Positions 1 through 7,714 are shown, counted from the stretch's first letter. The stretch is 21,781 nt of DNA from Sanchytrium tribonematis (GCA_018985235.1 JADGIG010000088.1:1-21781), one strand, 5' to 3'. Notes: a model not told the origin generated them from the sequence alone. Program-made: numbers and translations.

Positions 1-80
1 CAAATATCCACGCAGTTTTATTGCCAAAGAAAGTCAAGGGAGCTGGAAAAGGACCAGCTGATGAAAGCCAAGAATATTAA
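1..80 (+). CDS. Histone H2A, C-terminal end (partial, H2A.X-like tail)
   Basis: The reading frame beginning with the codon at 3-5 gives NIHAVLLPKK, the nearly invariant C-terminal docking segment of histone H2A, followed by a short basic/acidic tail ending ESQEY and a TAA at 78-80. H2A packs DNA in the nucleosome with H2B. A C-terminal SQ-E-aromatic motif is the site phosphorylated by ATM/ATR-type kinases after DNA breaks in H2A.X proteins. Only the last 25 or so codons are inside the window; the start lies beyond the left edge. The stop is only 4 nt from the stop of the convergent GT14 gene. AATAAA at 79-84 overlaps the stop codon. Recognition rests on the conserved decapeptide and is strong despite the short length. 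Confidence 0.88.
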   Translation, partial: NIHAVLLPKKVKGAGKGPADESQEY

Positions 81-84
81 TAAA
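79..84 (+). terminator. Poly(A) signal AATAAA overlapping the H2A stop
   Basis: AATAAA begins at the second base of the TAA stop of the H2A gene. Stops fused to AATAAA recur across the window, implying very short 3' UTRs. Confidence 0.6.
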
Positions 85-1062
85 CTATTTTACTGAATTT
101 AGTAGTTTCTTCCGTAGTTCATTGCCTGGTCGTATCTTTCTCACAAATAATGATGTCGAACCTTTTAAATGTGGCTCATAATCATTTAATCCCAAGAAAC
201 ACGGCGAATATCCAATTCGTGAGTAATCCGTGTGCTCACTCTTACAATCCAGCCACACCGTTCTTAGCCAGTCTTGATCATATAGAAATCTGTCATCTTT
301 AAAGGGAGAATCTAACAACAAAGTAGCATAAAATGCTTCATCAGGAATAATATAATTTGTATCAAAGAAATGGATCCACTCATCCAACCAATGTTTCTGT
401 GACTTCATATAATCAATAAATGCCTTGCTTAATATGCTCCATTGCGGTCCTTTAAAGAGTGGGGCATTATTTGGCGTATCAGAGTATTTCTTACATTCAG
501 CATCTAAACACCGTGCTGAGCTTCTGGAACATGCTTGCATCGTAGGACTCCCTTCTTTACAAGTAGGTATCAAACTACCATATCCAGGATCATTGCTCAG
601 CACGATACTGTCACGCAGGGGTATTTTCAACAAATCCAATTCAATTTCTAAAAAAGGTTTCATTACAAATGAATGCCCATCCAAATAAACCAAATGATCA
701 TAATCCATATCCATCATAGCCAATTCTAATTGTGCCCTACACATTGAGAAACTACCCCATTGCACGTCAAATCGAGTTTTAGTTTGAATAATATCAGGAT
801 ATTTAGATTCAAAGTGTTTTATGGATTCGGATGGTGCTTTTAAATCAAAATGTACCATGTAAACATGTTCCTTGGTATATATTTGATCTAATAATTCCAT
901 TAATCCGACTATAGATTCTTCATCATGCGCTAATAATCCAAATGCTAATTTATACGTTTTCTTGACATGTAATTGACTCGTAGATATTGAAATAGGTGGT
1001 ATATCTGTATTATACTTTAATATAGAGAGATATCCAATCATGAAATAAACTATTCGAATCAT
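85..1062 (-). CDS. GT14 family glycosyltransferase (core-2/I-branching or xylosyltransferase type)
   Basis: This 325-residue protein carries the hallmarks of the Branch/GT14 family, type II Golgi enzymes that transfer GlcNAc or xylose to glycans. Motifs in order are LAFGLLAHDE near residue 40, HVYMVHFDLKAP (the usual Y-x-HxD segment), VQWGSFSM, LVYLDGHSF (cognate of the LSGxDxPL segment), GPQWSILS and DEAFYATLL near the C-terminal third. A hydrophobic N-terminal stretch (IVYFMIGYLSIL) would act as a membrane anchor. The open frame extends six codons further to a GTG at 1080. I chose the first ATG, at 1062. It ends TAG at 85-87, tail to tail with H2A. Acceptor and donor cannot be read from sequence. 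The length is short for animal GT14 enzymes but fits the catalytic domain alone. Confidence 0.82.
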   Translation of the reverse strand: MIRIVYFMIGYLSILKYNTDIPPISISTSQLHVKKTYKLAFGLLAHDEESIVGLMELLDQIYTKEHVYMVHFDLKAPSESIKHFESKYPDIIQTKTRFDVQWGSFSMCRAQLELAMMDMDYDHLVYLDGHSFVMKPFLEIELDLLKIPLRDSIVLSNDPGYGSLIPTCKEGSPTMQACSRSSARCLDAECKKYSDTPNNAPLFKGPQWSILSKAFIDYMKSQKHWLDEWIHFFDTNYIIPDEAFYATLLLDSPFKDDRFLYDQDWLRTVWLDCKSEHTDYSRIGYSPCFLGLNDYEPHLKGSTSLFVRKIRPGNELRKKLLNSVK

Positions 1063-1240
1063 GAATTGAAATAAAGCCACTTACGACGCTAGTTTTCAAT
1101 TCAAGTTTAATTAGAAAGAAACATACGTTGGGGAACTGAATTGATACGAATTTGCAAGCCTTGCTTCTGCTAAATAAAAGTACTTAAATTAAAGATACGC
1201 GAATCCTTCAATTCTGGGTTAATTTACATAGGCTTGCCCA

Positions 1241-1282
1241 CCAATCATTTTAATATCCCAAGTCATTTTAACTCTATAAAAG
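1241..1282 (+). promoter_or_regulatory. CCAAT box plus TATA box for the hevein-like gene at 1304
   Basis: CCAATCA at 1241-1247 and a perfect TATAAAAG at 1275-1282 lie upstream of the ATG at 1304, with the TATA box 29 nt before it. This is the clearest promoter in the window and served as the model for the others. The rest of 1063-1303 shows nothing I recognise. Confidence 0.65.
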
Positions 1283-1303
1283 AGCCAACAAAATAATTTA
1301 TTA

Positions 1304-1663
1304 ATGTTTTACTTGATTCTTTCAGCACATAAAATCTCTATAAATGGCAAATGCGGTCTCCGAAATGGACTCACGAAATGCCCTGGTGTTCAATATTGTA
1401 GTATAGTTGGATATTGTGGTACTGGTGTTGAATTTAAAAATGGATGTCAACCCCATTTTAGTGCTACTGGATTATGTAAAAATATCCCCAAAACACCAGT
1501 TTGTGGATTAAATCACAATCGCAAAGTATGCGCGCGTGGTATGTGGTGTAGTTCAGATGGTTTTTGTGGGAATACAATGAAGTTCAGAAGAAATTGCCTA
1601 TATGCATTCAGTTATCCTGGTATTTGTAAAGAGCCACAAGGCAGTGGAGGAATTGGTGAATAA
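1304..1663 (+). CDS. Small secreted protein with two reduced hevein-like (chitin-binding) modules
   Basis: This 119-residue protein starts with a short hydrophobic leader (MFYLILSA) followed by two modules, roughly residues 16-55 and 65-108. Each keeps the hevein/CBM18 order CG..., C, CS..G(Y/F)CG, C, C. Each has six cysteines rather than the usual eight: the CCS pair is reduced to a single Cys (YCS, WCS) and one C-terminal Cys is absent. Hevein modules bind chitin or GlcNAc oligomers; aromatic residues next to the CG motif (GYCG, GFCG) fit that. The C-terminal tail is Gly-rich (GSGGIGE). The start is supported by TATAAAAG 29 nt upstream, and the stop TAA lies inside AATAAA (1659-1664). Chitin binding is an inference from the family; the missing disulfide could alter it. 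Confidence 0.72.
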   Translation: MFYLILSAHKISINGKCGLRNGLTKCPGVQYCSIVGYCGTGVEFKNGCQPHFSATGLCKNIPKTPVCGLNHNRKVCARGMWCSSDGFCGNTMKFRRNCLYAFSYPGICKEPQGSGGIGE

Positions 1664-1697
1664 ATTTTTAACAATTGACAAAACAGAAATTTTATTA

Positions 1698-3336
1698 TTA
1701 GTAGTAAATGCTCTTCAATTGTTCCAATATCTCGTTGATGGTAATTCTGTCTTTAGGTTTCTGCTGCCACGCATTATTAATAATAAAGTATAAATTGGGT
1801 TCGAATTGCTGTTGAGTAAATGGACGTTCTCCTTTCAATATTCGTTTTTCAATATCATTCTTCTCCAATTTCTCCCATGGTATTTTACCTGTCGCCATTT
1901 CCCCCAAAACAATTGCAAATGAAAAAATATCTGCAAATGGATACAAATTAAGGCGCCCAACCAAATTTTCATTAAATAACCAATATTCTGGTGATTTCCA
2001 ATTGACAATACTCATTTGTTTACTTAATCTCGTTGTGGTGCTGATAATTTTAACCATTCTAAAGTTAATCAATTTGGGAGAAAATTGAGAATCCAATATA
2101 ATATTGGCTGATTTGACATCGTTGTGCGCAATCCCATTATTATGCATATATGCTAAACCATTAGCAACTCCAATTTGGATTTGTTGTTTTTGTTGTGAGT
2201 ACTTTGGGATCATTTTCAAAATTGGGAAATGTGTGTAGCCAATCATACAATGAAAAGTTGTCAATATATTCCATGACAAGTGCCAAATCCCCAATGATTG
2301 AAGTAACTCCAAAATATTTGCAAATATAATCACATTTGCATAATAACTCCAATAATTTAATTTTTTTCTTATGATGACCTGTCAATTTATCCGTGTGTGT
2401 CTTTAAATTCACAAATAACAGCAATTTTCTTTCCCTGCCATTCTCCTAAATAAACAAAACTATATGTGCCTTCACCCAGTTGTTTGTCTTTAAATACATC
2501 GACGTTGTTAATGTAGTCAAATTCCCTTACACCTACAGCTTTAAATTCATGATTCACATCTGCAAAAGTGTTTGAGATTTTGATTGGACTGGGAATAATG
2601 TACCAATAATGTTTTAAATTGGTGTCTATTTCATTGACTTGTACTAATTTATCATTTTCTACTTTTAAATAGTATCCAATTGAGTTTGAAATGGAAAAAT
2701 ATCCATTATTTTCCACTTTGATGCACCATTCCTCATTTTTATCTACTTTTAAAAGATCACTTTCTTGGTAAAGTTTGTAAATATCTGAACTATTATTCAG
2801 TCTACTAAAATGTATCATTGTGGCCTGATTCCCAATTGTCCAACCAGATGAAACGCAATTTCCAAATCCATTTGTTACAAAACATAAACAACCTTGATTT
2901 GGGACACTGCTATGAGAGGCTAATTGAAAAATATTGGCCAAATTGTCAATCACTTCATTAGCTATGGGATCAGTGGCAGCAAGGTATTCATTATGACTTA
3001 ATAATGAAAATGCGTATTTGACGTAATCCCTGGTTCTGGAAGTTTTGAATTGGTAAGTTTCCCTTTTATTGTTTCTGTATTCAAGACCTAAATTTGTTAT
3101 ACTAGGTACTCTGACTTGAAAATCAAATCTATGGGTGTATAGAGGTTTGGAAATCTATATTTCAACATTTCCTTTGATGTGGGAGATTCTTCAATGAAAA
3201 TATGATATGATTGAAACAATGGATCCATCGGATCAGCAATACTGAGTAAGGCATGCTTTAGAAGACCATTTGTGATGGGACTTATTGGTAATTGATCCAT
3301 TTCTAAAGAAAATAGTTTCAAGCGTCTCCGCGTCAC
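1698..3336 (-). pseudogene. Decayed protein kinase-like gene with possible beta-trefoil N-terminal region
   Basis: Reading leftwards, coding potential moves through four segments in shifted frames: from 3336 to about 3100, then to about 2390, then to about 2190, then to 1698. There are therefore three frame breaks. The middle segment has GYFSISNSIGYYLKVEN and a YWYIIP element like the QxW repeat of ricin-type beta-trefoils. The final segments form a kinase domain: GEGTYSFVYLGEW (glycine loop), ALVMEYID (hinge), HNDVKSANIILD (catalytic loop, HRD changed to HND), INFRMVK where DFG should be, SPEYW, and PFADIFSFAIVLGEMATG. The DFG aspartate is replaced by Asn and the VAIK lysine is not evident. 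A catalytically dead, decaying TKL-like kinase is the simplest reading; a pseudokinase with sequencing indels is the alternative. An internal ATG at 3300 is a possible original start. No signal peptide is seen, unlike the kinases at the right end. Confidence 0.7.
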
Positions 3337-3383
3337 CTTGGAGTGAGTGACTCTAACCTGACGTGTCAGGCTCTAAGGTGACG
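3331..3383. repeat. Nested inverted repeat rich in TGACG motifs
   Basis: CGTCACCTTGGAG (3331-3343) is complementary to CTCTAAGGTGACG (3371-3383) with one mismatch. Between them lies a second perfect palindrome, CCTGAC-GT-GTCAGG (3357-3370). The stretch is visibly less AT-rich than its surroundings and holds TGACG motifs on both strands; another is at 3413. It covers the head of the broken kinase gene and the 111-nt gap before the chitin-binding gene. It could be an operator-like binding cluster or a remnant of a small inverted-repeat element. Confidence 0.55.
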
Positions 3384-3447
3384 TGGATAGGCTTAGAGGT
3401 CTTAACGTTTACATGACGCTTACTTTAATTAATTCCAATTCATTTAT

Positions 3448-4443
3448 TTAATTATTTGGATCACAAAATCCATAATCTAATTGACATCCTTTTGATTTTG
3501 CACAACTATCTGCCTTGTCTCCACAAATACTGTTCTTTCCACAACACAAATTTGTAGTATCATCTCCAACACACTCTTTTCTGATTCCATTTCCATTATC
3601 TGTGGGCCCACAAGCTTCTCCTAATTTCACATATTGCGTTAATAAATTCAATCCACAAAGTCCGAAAGGCTTTTGACAACCAGTTCCACAATGCTGTGCA
3701 TCAAATCCACAATAACCATCTGGTGAACAGCATTTCTCAGCGCGCATGACTATAGGGCATGATTTGTTGTTAAACGGAGTGCCACATCTGCCATATAATT
3801 CACCTTTACACTCTCCAAATAGGGGATCGCATCCATTTGCATCTGTTCTGCAGATATCGAAAGAATCTCCGCACACCCCTAAAGATTTAGAGCAGCACAT
3901 ACCTATTCGGCATTTTGCATTAAATCCATTTGGACCACATTTCTGGAAATATCCCACTCCAGCAACACATCCACTCTCAGACCAGGTTGGTTGACAACTA
4001 TTTGCATTACAATGTGCATCCGTATCCCCACAATAGCCATATTTAGAACAGCATAATCCATTTGCACATTTATTGCCATTTAATGGACCACATTTCTCAC
4101 CATTCCCTACAATTTTAGCAACATTACATTGACCATATTGGGATTGACAATCTGATGCATTACAATGTGCATCTGTATTGCCACAATAACCATATTTGGA
4201 ACAACATAATCCGGGTTTGCATTTATTGTTTTTGGGATCTAATGCGGCTAATCCACATTTACCACCATTGTCAATACCAGTAGCATTGGTGGCATCACAT
4301 GGACCATATTGGGATTGACATCCAGTGCCACACCATTCTTTACCGATGCCACACCAATTAAATTGGGAACAGCAACCAATGGCACATTTGGGTTTATTAG
4401 GACCACAATTTTGAGAGAATACGAGTAGGGATAAGTAGAACAT
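3448..4443 (-). CDS. Secreted chitin-binding protein with six hevein (CBM18) modules
   Basis: The 331-residue product starts with a short signal peptide (MFYLSLLVFS) and is then almost wholly built from six hevein modules. They begin at the CG of about residues 13, 64, 118, 168, 219 and 276. Most have the full eight cysteines, with the CCS..GYCG core seen in modules 2 and 3 (CCSKYGYCG) and variants in the others. Modules 4-6 carry longer loops and module 6 has lost the aromatic (SICG). Hevein modules bind chitin; multi-module CBM18 proteins in fungi act at the cell wall, as chitin shields or lectins. No catalytic domain follows. A TATA-like TTTAAA lies about 25 nt before the ATG on this strand. 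The stop is followed by AAATAAAT. Function beyond chitin binding is inference. Confidence 0.88.
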   Translation of the reverse strand: MFYLSLLVFSQNCGPNKPKCAIGCCSQFNWCGIGKEWCGTGCQSQYGPCDATNATGIDNGGKCGLAALDPKNNKCKPGLCCSKYGYCGNTDAHCNASDCQSQYGQCNVAKIVGNGEKCGPLNGNKCANGLCCSKYGYCGDTDAHCNANSCQPTWSESGCVAGVGYFQKCGPNGFNAKCRIGMCCSKSLGVCGDSFDICRTDANGCDPLFGECKGELYGRCGTPFNNKSCPIVMRAEKCCSPDGYCGFDAQHCGTGCQKPFGLCGLNLLTQYVKLGEACGPTDNGNGIRKECVGDDTTNLCCGKNSICGDKADSCAKSKGCQLDYGFCDPNN

Positions 4444-4462
4444 GTGGAATGGGGCGTGTGCT

Positions 4463-4472
4463 GTTTAAAAAG
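4463..4472 (-). promoter_or_regulatory. TATA-like box for the six-hevein gene
   Basis: On the minus strand CTTTTTAAAC lies 20-29 nt before the ATG at 4443, the position at which TATA-like boxes occur in front of most genes here. Confidence 0.45.
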
Positions 4473-4613
4473 AGTCAAAGGGGATAAGTTGGTAAATGTT
4501 ATTGGTGGGAAATGATGTGATTGGGAGGCGATTTGTTTGAAAAGATGCACAGATCATTTAGATGTTGACTATTTGTTACAACAATTTATTGGAAATGACG
4601 GGGATATCATTGA

Positions 4614-4784
4614 ATGACAACTTTGCAGAATATGAATAACACGTCGCAATTCGCAAACAGTGTCTTAAATTACCAAATGCTCTTTCAAATCATCCAAGCT
4701 GATTCAATAGATTGCCCTATCGTATTCCAATTAGCCAGAGATTTAAACATTCAATTTAATGATCCATCATGTAATACTGAATGA
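4614..4784 (+). other. Possible 56-residue ORF in a 506-nt intergenic stretch
   Basis: Between the minus-strand genes ending upstream at 4443 and 4950 there is a 506-nt gap. It contains an ATG-initiated 56-codon ORF of ordinary composition (it includes QMLFQIIQADSIDCPIVFQL). An overlapping open stretch just upstream in another frame ends at 4617 and reads DVDYLLQQFIGNDGDIIE. Together they look more protein-like than random AT-rich DNA, but no family is recognised and no good TATA box or poly(A) signal frames them. They could be a short gene, a relic of one, or chance. The rest of 4444-4949 shows only the promoter side of the hevein gene. Confidence 0.25.
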
Positions 4785-4949
4785 CAATCTAATTGCAGTA
4801 AATCACTTTCATTTCGATCCAATATCGTGAAAATTTAATTTTGAATTTATGAATTTAGATGAGACCATTCATAGAATAAATGGCCAATATTGATACAAGT
4901 ACAAATAAATGATGACTGTAATGAGTTGCATTTGCAGTTCATAATATAT

Positions 4950-5564
4950 TTATTCAAATTTAACGACTGGTCTTTTATTTCTAGTCGGCCTTTGAGGAAG
5001 GAATGGTTTTTTAATATGTTGTTCAATAGGTTCTTTTGTTGCTTTTCTTTTCTTTGATGGTGGTTCTTCTGATCCAAATTTAATTAACGCAATATCCAAA
5101 TTAAATGTCTTCATAATATCTATTAAGTTCCTCACTGCATTCACTTCAAATTGAGCATTATCTTCTTCAGATTGAGCATTATCCACTTCAGACTGAGCTG
5201 TATCAATCTGTTTGGCTGTATTAAAGACTTGTAATAGAATTATGGCGAGCAAATCAATTTTTTCACCAACTTGTAATTCAATTTGACTCCCATGTTTATA
5301 TGAAATTGTCAATTTATCATTCTTGTCGATATTTTTGGATAATAAGTCAATTATTTCTGGTTCCTTCATACCAGTGATTTTGTGACGCTCCTTATTAAGA
5401 TAGAAATAGTCCCATTCAGTCTGACTAACAGGTTTATCTTTTGTTATTTGACAGAAATAGTAAATGTTTTCAATCAAATCATTGCTATTCTTGATTTCAA
5501 TGGATAAATCTATTTTGCCATCATCCCAAAGAGCAGCAAATAATAGGAGTAGATTGAACAACAT
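4950..5564 (-). CDS. Secreted protein with heptad repeat and nuclear-localisation-like tail, family unknown
   Basis: The 204-residue protein opens with a hydrophobic leader (MLFNLLLLFAA) typical of a short signal peptide. No family is recognised. Around residues 110-120 lies a hydrophobic LLAIILLQVF. It is followed by three tandem seven-residue units (DTAQSEV, DNAQSEE, DNAQFEV) likely to extend a helix or coiled coil. The C-terminal 40 residues are strongly basic, with PPSKKRKATK resembling a monopartite nuclear localisation signal and further basic clusters (TRNKRP). A signal peptide plus an NLS-like motif is the layout of secreted proteins that enter host nuclei, but the basic tail could equally bind acidic polymers outside the cell. 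CATAAAATG about 24 nt before the ATG is TATA-like. The final codon GAA and the TAA stop form GAATAAA. Confidence 0.66.
   Translation of the reverse strand: MLFNLLLLFAALWDDGKIDLSIEIKNSNDLIENIYYFCQITKDKPVSQTEWDYFYLNKERHKITGMKEPEIIDLLSKNIDKNDKLTISYKHGSQIELQVGEKIDLLAIILLQVFNTAKQIDTAQSEVDNAQSEEDNAQFEVNAVRNLIDIMKTFNLDIALIKFGSEEPPSKKRKATKEPIEQHIKKPFLPQRPTRNKRPVVKFE
5142..5204 (-). repeat. 21-bp tandem repeat, three copies, coding for heptad units
   Basis: Three consecutive 21-bp units inside the gene at 4950-5564 share the core TTCAGATTGAGCATTATC with few differences and encode (D)(N/T)AQxE units. In-frame 21-bp units preserve the heptad, which suggests recent internal duplication. Confidence 0.7.
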
Positions 5565-5883
5565 GACAAAAGAGAAGTCATGTCATTTTATGGGCCCCTC
5601 TCAGATCACGAGTTGTTATTTTGTCCAATCATGTCCTTGAAATGACATTGGATGGTAGTACAACATTGAAATATCGCATGAGCTCACTGGTTTTGTGTGT
5701 ATTTTGCAATGAAAGTAGAGGTGCGTGTACTCAGTTAATCTGTTTCACTCCTACTCTATTTGAGAAGTCTCAAAATGAGGCACGTGCAGATCACAGGATT
5801 GAATATTGCGCAATTAATGACGTCATTTGATACACGTGTTTCTTCATGTCCATTTCTATCAATTCTTTCCCCATTTGAATTTA
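5565..5883. promoter_or_regulatory. Divergent promoter region with CRE and two E-box palindromes
   Basis: This 319-nt gap separates the minus gene starting at 5564 from the plus gene starting at 5884. It contains GCACGTGC at 5780-5787, a perfect CRE palindrome TGACGTCA at 5818-5825, and ACACGTGT at 5832-5839. These are classic bZIP and bHLH sites, all within 60 nt. TGTCCAATCA near 5627 is CCAAT-like. Small open frames in this gap lack support and were left out. Confidence 0.45.
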
Positions 5884-6807
5884 ATGCTCATATTGTATTT
5901 ATTAATTGCCATTTCTGTCAAATCACTTGCCATTGTGAGTAAATCCCTATTTATTGGTGCAAATGCATTACAATCTGGATCATTCTCATCTAGTCGTATA
6001 TCCAGTGCATCTACCAGTATGAGAATAAGAGATACATCCCATGTAGACATACCACATTCTGATGCATTTATTTTACCAATTGAAGGTAGAAAATTATCAT
6101 CCAGAAAAAGAAGGAAACTAGAGGCACAAGGGATTAATCCATTTGATGAATCTACATTTAATAATAGACTGAGTGATGCAGAGATTGAATTGGCGCGTGA
6201 TTTGGAATTAATCAAGGAAATTCAACAATATACACGAAATATTGTATTCAATAATTGGAATCGCGTAAGAAATCAAATTTTTAATTTATATGCGAATTCA
6301 GATGGATATATTGAAGATGTATATACAGGTAAATTACATTTAATTACAAATTCATTGTCTATTGAGCATATCGTACCAAAAAGTGTTGTGATTAGAGATT
6401 CTGAAATAAGTAATGATTTGCATAATTTGATACCTGTGAATGCACATTTGAATGAGAGACGGAAGAACTGGCCATTCGCAGAACCATCTAAAAGATTTAA
6501 ATGGACTGGAAATCAAGAATCTTGTGTGGTTAATGAAGAAATGTATGTCAGAACTGAAATTAGAGGCATGATTTCCAGGGCTGTCATTTATGTATTAGTG
6601 GTATATGGGGATAGGTTATTGGCAAATAGAATCAAGGGAAATGAAGTAGGAGATTTAAATATGTTTGTGAGATGGTGTAAAGACTATAAAGTGAGTGAAT
6701 TAGAAAAATGGAGAAATGATGAAATTGAGAAAATACAGGGAAATAGAAATGTATTTGTGGATCATCCAGAGTTGTGTGATTTGGTATTGAGACTGTATAA
6801 TGTGTAA
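5884..6807 (+). CDS. Secreted endonuclease I family nuclease (EndA/NucM/Vvn type)
   Basis: The C-terminal half matches the bacterial periplasmic/extracellular endonuclease I family (a beta-beta-alpha-metal, HNH-like fold). Motifs are SIEHIVPKS (catalytic His with adjacent Glu, residues 161-162 from this start), DLHNLIPVNAHLNERRKNWPF (metal-binding His/Asn segment), RGMISRAVIYV, the W...E..RN stretch, and the family signature IQGNRNVFVDHPEL close to the end. These enzymes cut DNA and RNA without sequence specificity. The frame opens at 5827, but the ATG at 5884 gives a clean signal peptide (MLILYLLIAISVKSLAIVS), so secretion is predicted. A roughly 100-residue Ser-rich linker precedes the domain. 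A plausible role is digestion of external nucleic acid for nucleotides or against DNA traps. The family is mainly bacterial, so ancient or recent transfer is possible. Base composition matches its neighbours, which suggests amelioration. The TAA stop overlaps AATAAA. Confidence 0.85.
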   Translation: MLILYLLIAISVKSLAIVSKSLFIGANALQSGSFSSSRISSASTSMRIRDTSHVDIPHSDAFILPIEGRKLSSRKRRKLEAQGINPFDESTFNNRLSDAEIELARDLELIKEIQQYTRNIVFNNWNRVRNQIFNLYANSDGYIEDVYTGKLHLITNSLSIEHIVPKSVVIRDSEISNDLHNLIPVNAHLNERRKNWPFAEPSKRFKWTGNQESCVVNEEMYVRTEIRGMISRAVIYVLVVYGDRLLANRIKGNEVGDLNMFVRWCKDYKVSELEKWRNDEIEKIQGNRNVFVDHPELCDLVLRLYNV

Positions 6808-6818
6808 ATAAATTTATT
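6807..6818. terminator. Palindromic bidirectional poly(A) signal AATAAATTTATT
   Basis: The perfect 12-bp palindrome gives AATAAA on both strands. The plus-strand stop TAA (6805-6807) overlaps it by one base, and the minus-strand stop TAA (6814-6816) lies inside it. One element thus seems to end both the endonuclease gene and the Cys-rich gene. Confidence 0.65.
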
Positions 6819-7605
6819 GGATTTGTTTAACACATTTAAATCGATCTGGAACATGGCGTGCATTTGCTTGTTGTTGAGAAGGATCTGAATTTGTTGTATT
6901 TGTGCTATTGGATGTTTGATTGCGGTGTTGTGTGTCTTCTTCTTTATGATGGTCTGGTTCATGAGATTCCTCAGTGTTTTCTGGATAATGTTGACGAGAC
7001 TTGCTCGCTTGTTCTTTTGCTGTTTCTGTGTGACTTTTGTGATTTGGATCTGATGCATGTTGTTCGTCTGTGTTTCCTTCTTTTTGATCTCCCTCATTTC
7101 CTTGTTCGCCACTACCCCAGCCAGCTGGCGTCACGATATAATTACCCGGATCACTTGGACCTTTAGCAGCACATTTTTGGTATACAGCTAATAAAGGCGA
7201 TTCCATTTCGGGTTCCATTTGCATTTTTACTCCAGACATGTAAATAGCACATTTATCGTTGCAAGCTTCATAGTCAATTTTCAGATTTGGGTCTGCACAA
7301 TAAACACCATTTTCAGCGTAGCAAGCTTTGTCAACATTGTGAAGCCATGGGCTGTGGAGTTCTGACGGTGTGCATTTTGTATGGAAATCATCGTATTCTT
7401 CTTTGCAATCACCACACATTGCAACTATCCATGGTGTATTTGAGCGCCAACTTAAGTCGATTCGGGTTTGACAACTTATAAATGATTCTACAGATGATTC
7501 ACAAGTATTGGAAATGGAACTCATTTGGGTATGACAACTGGTTCGCTTTAAAACTAGGGAAACCCAATCACAGCGTTGTGAGATAAACTGCAAGGTAAAT
7601 GCCAA
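6814..7605 (-). CDS. Cys-rich secreted-like protein with hydrophilic low-complexity tail; start uncertain
   Basis: The N-terminal 150 residues carry many spaced cysteines (motifs CGDCKEEYDDFHTKC, CYAENGVYC, CNDKCAIY). They are followed by a long hydrophilic tail rich in Gln, Asn, Ser, Thr, Glu and His, suggestive of a stalk or glycosylated region. No family is recognised. The frame has no ATG at its head: the boundary given is a TTG. The residues just upstream and through it (VILNILAFTLQFIS) look like a signal peptide core. An ATG at 7620-7622 sits directly before this stretch but one base out of frame. Either a single-base indel (real or sequencing) broke the start, or translation starts elsewhere; the next in-frame ATG would drop the signal peptide. 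The gene is tail to tail with the endonuclease, with 6 nt between stops. Confidence 0.6.
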   Translation of the reverse strand: MAFTLQFISQRCDWVSLVLKRTSCHTQMSSISNTCESSVESFISCQTRIDLSWRSNTPWIVAMCGDCKEEYDDFHTKCTPSELHSPWLHNVDKACYAENGVYCADPNLKIDYEACNDKCAIYMSGVKMQMEPEMESPLLAVYQKCAAKGPSDPGNYIVTPAGWGSGEQGNEGDQKEGNTDEQHASDPNHKSHTETAKEQASKSRQHYPENTEESHEPDHHKEEDTQHRNQTSNSTNTTNSDPSQQQANARHVPDRFKCVKQIQ

Positions 7606-7714
7606 TATATTTAATATAACATTGGCGAATCAAATTAAGAGATGTTAGTCTGCAAGCTAGATCATTTAACAAATCGGTTTTGAATTATTTCTACAATTTC
7701 TCCTTGCAACTTTC

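Noticed and set aside
2387-2424. Spliceosomal intron to explain the frame change in the kinase gene
   Set aside because: The two frames overlap with no sequence to remove, so an indel explains it better; no GT-AG pair of suitable length is needed anywhere in the window.
5621-5830. Open frame in the divergent promoter between 5564 and 5884
   Set aside because: No leader, no family features, no TATA or poly(A) signal, and it overlaps regulatory palindromes; likely chance.
7570-7625. Intron ending in TTGCAG at the head of the Cys-rich gene
   Set aside because: The sequence through the would-be intron codes for a plausible signal peptide core, and no donor joins an ATG in frame.
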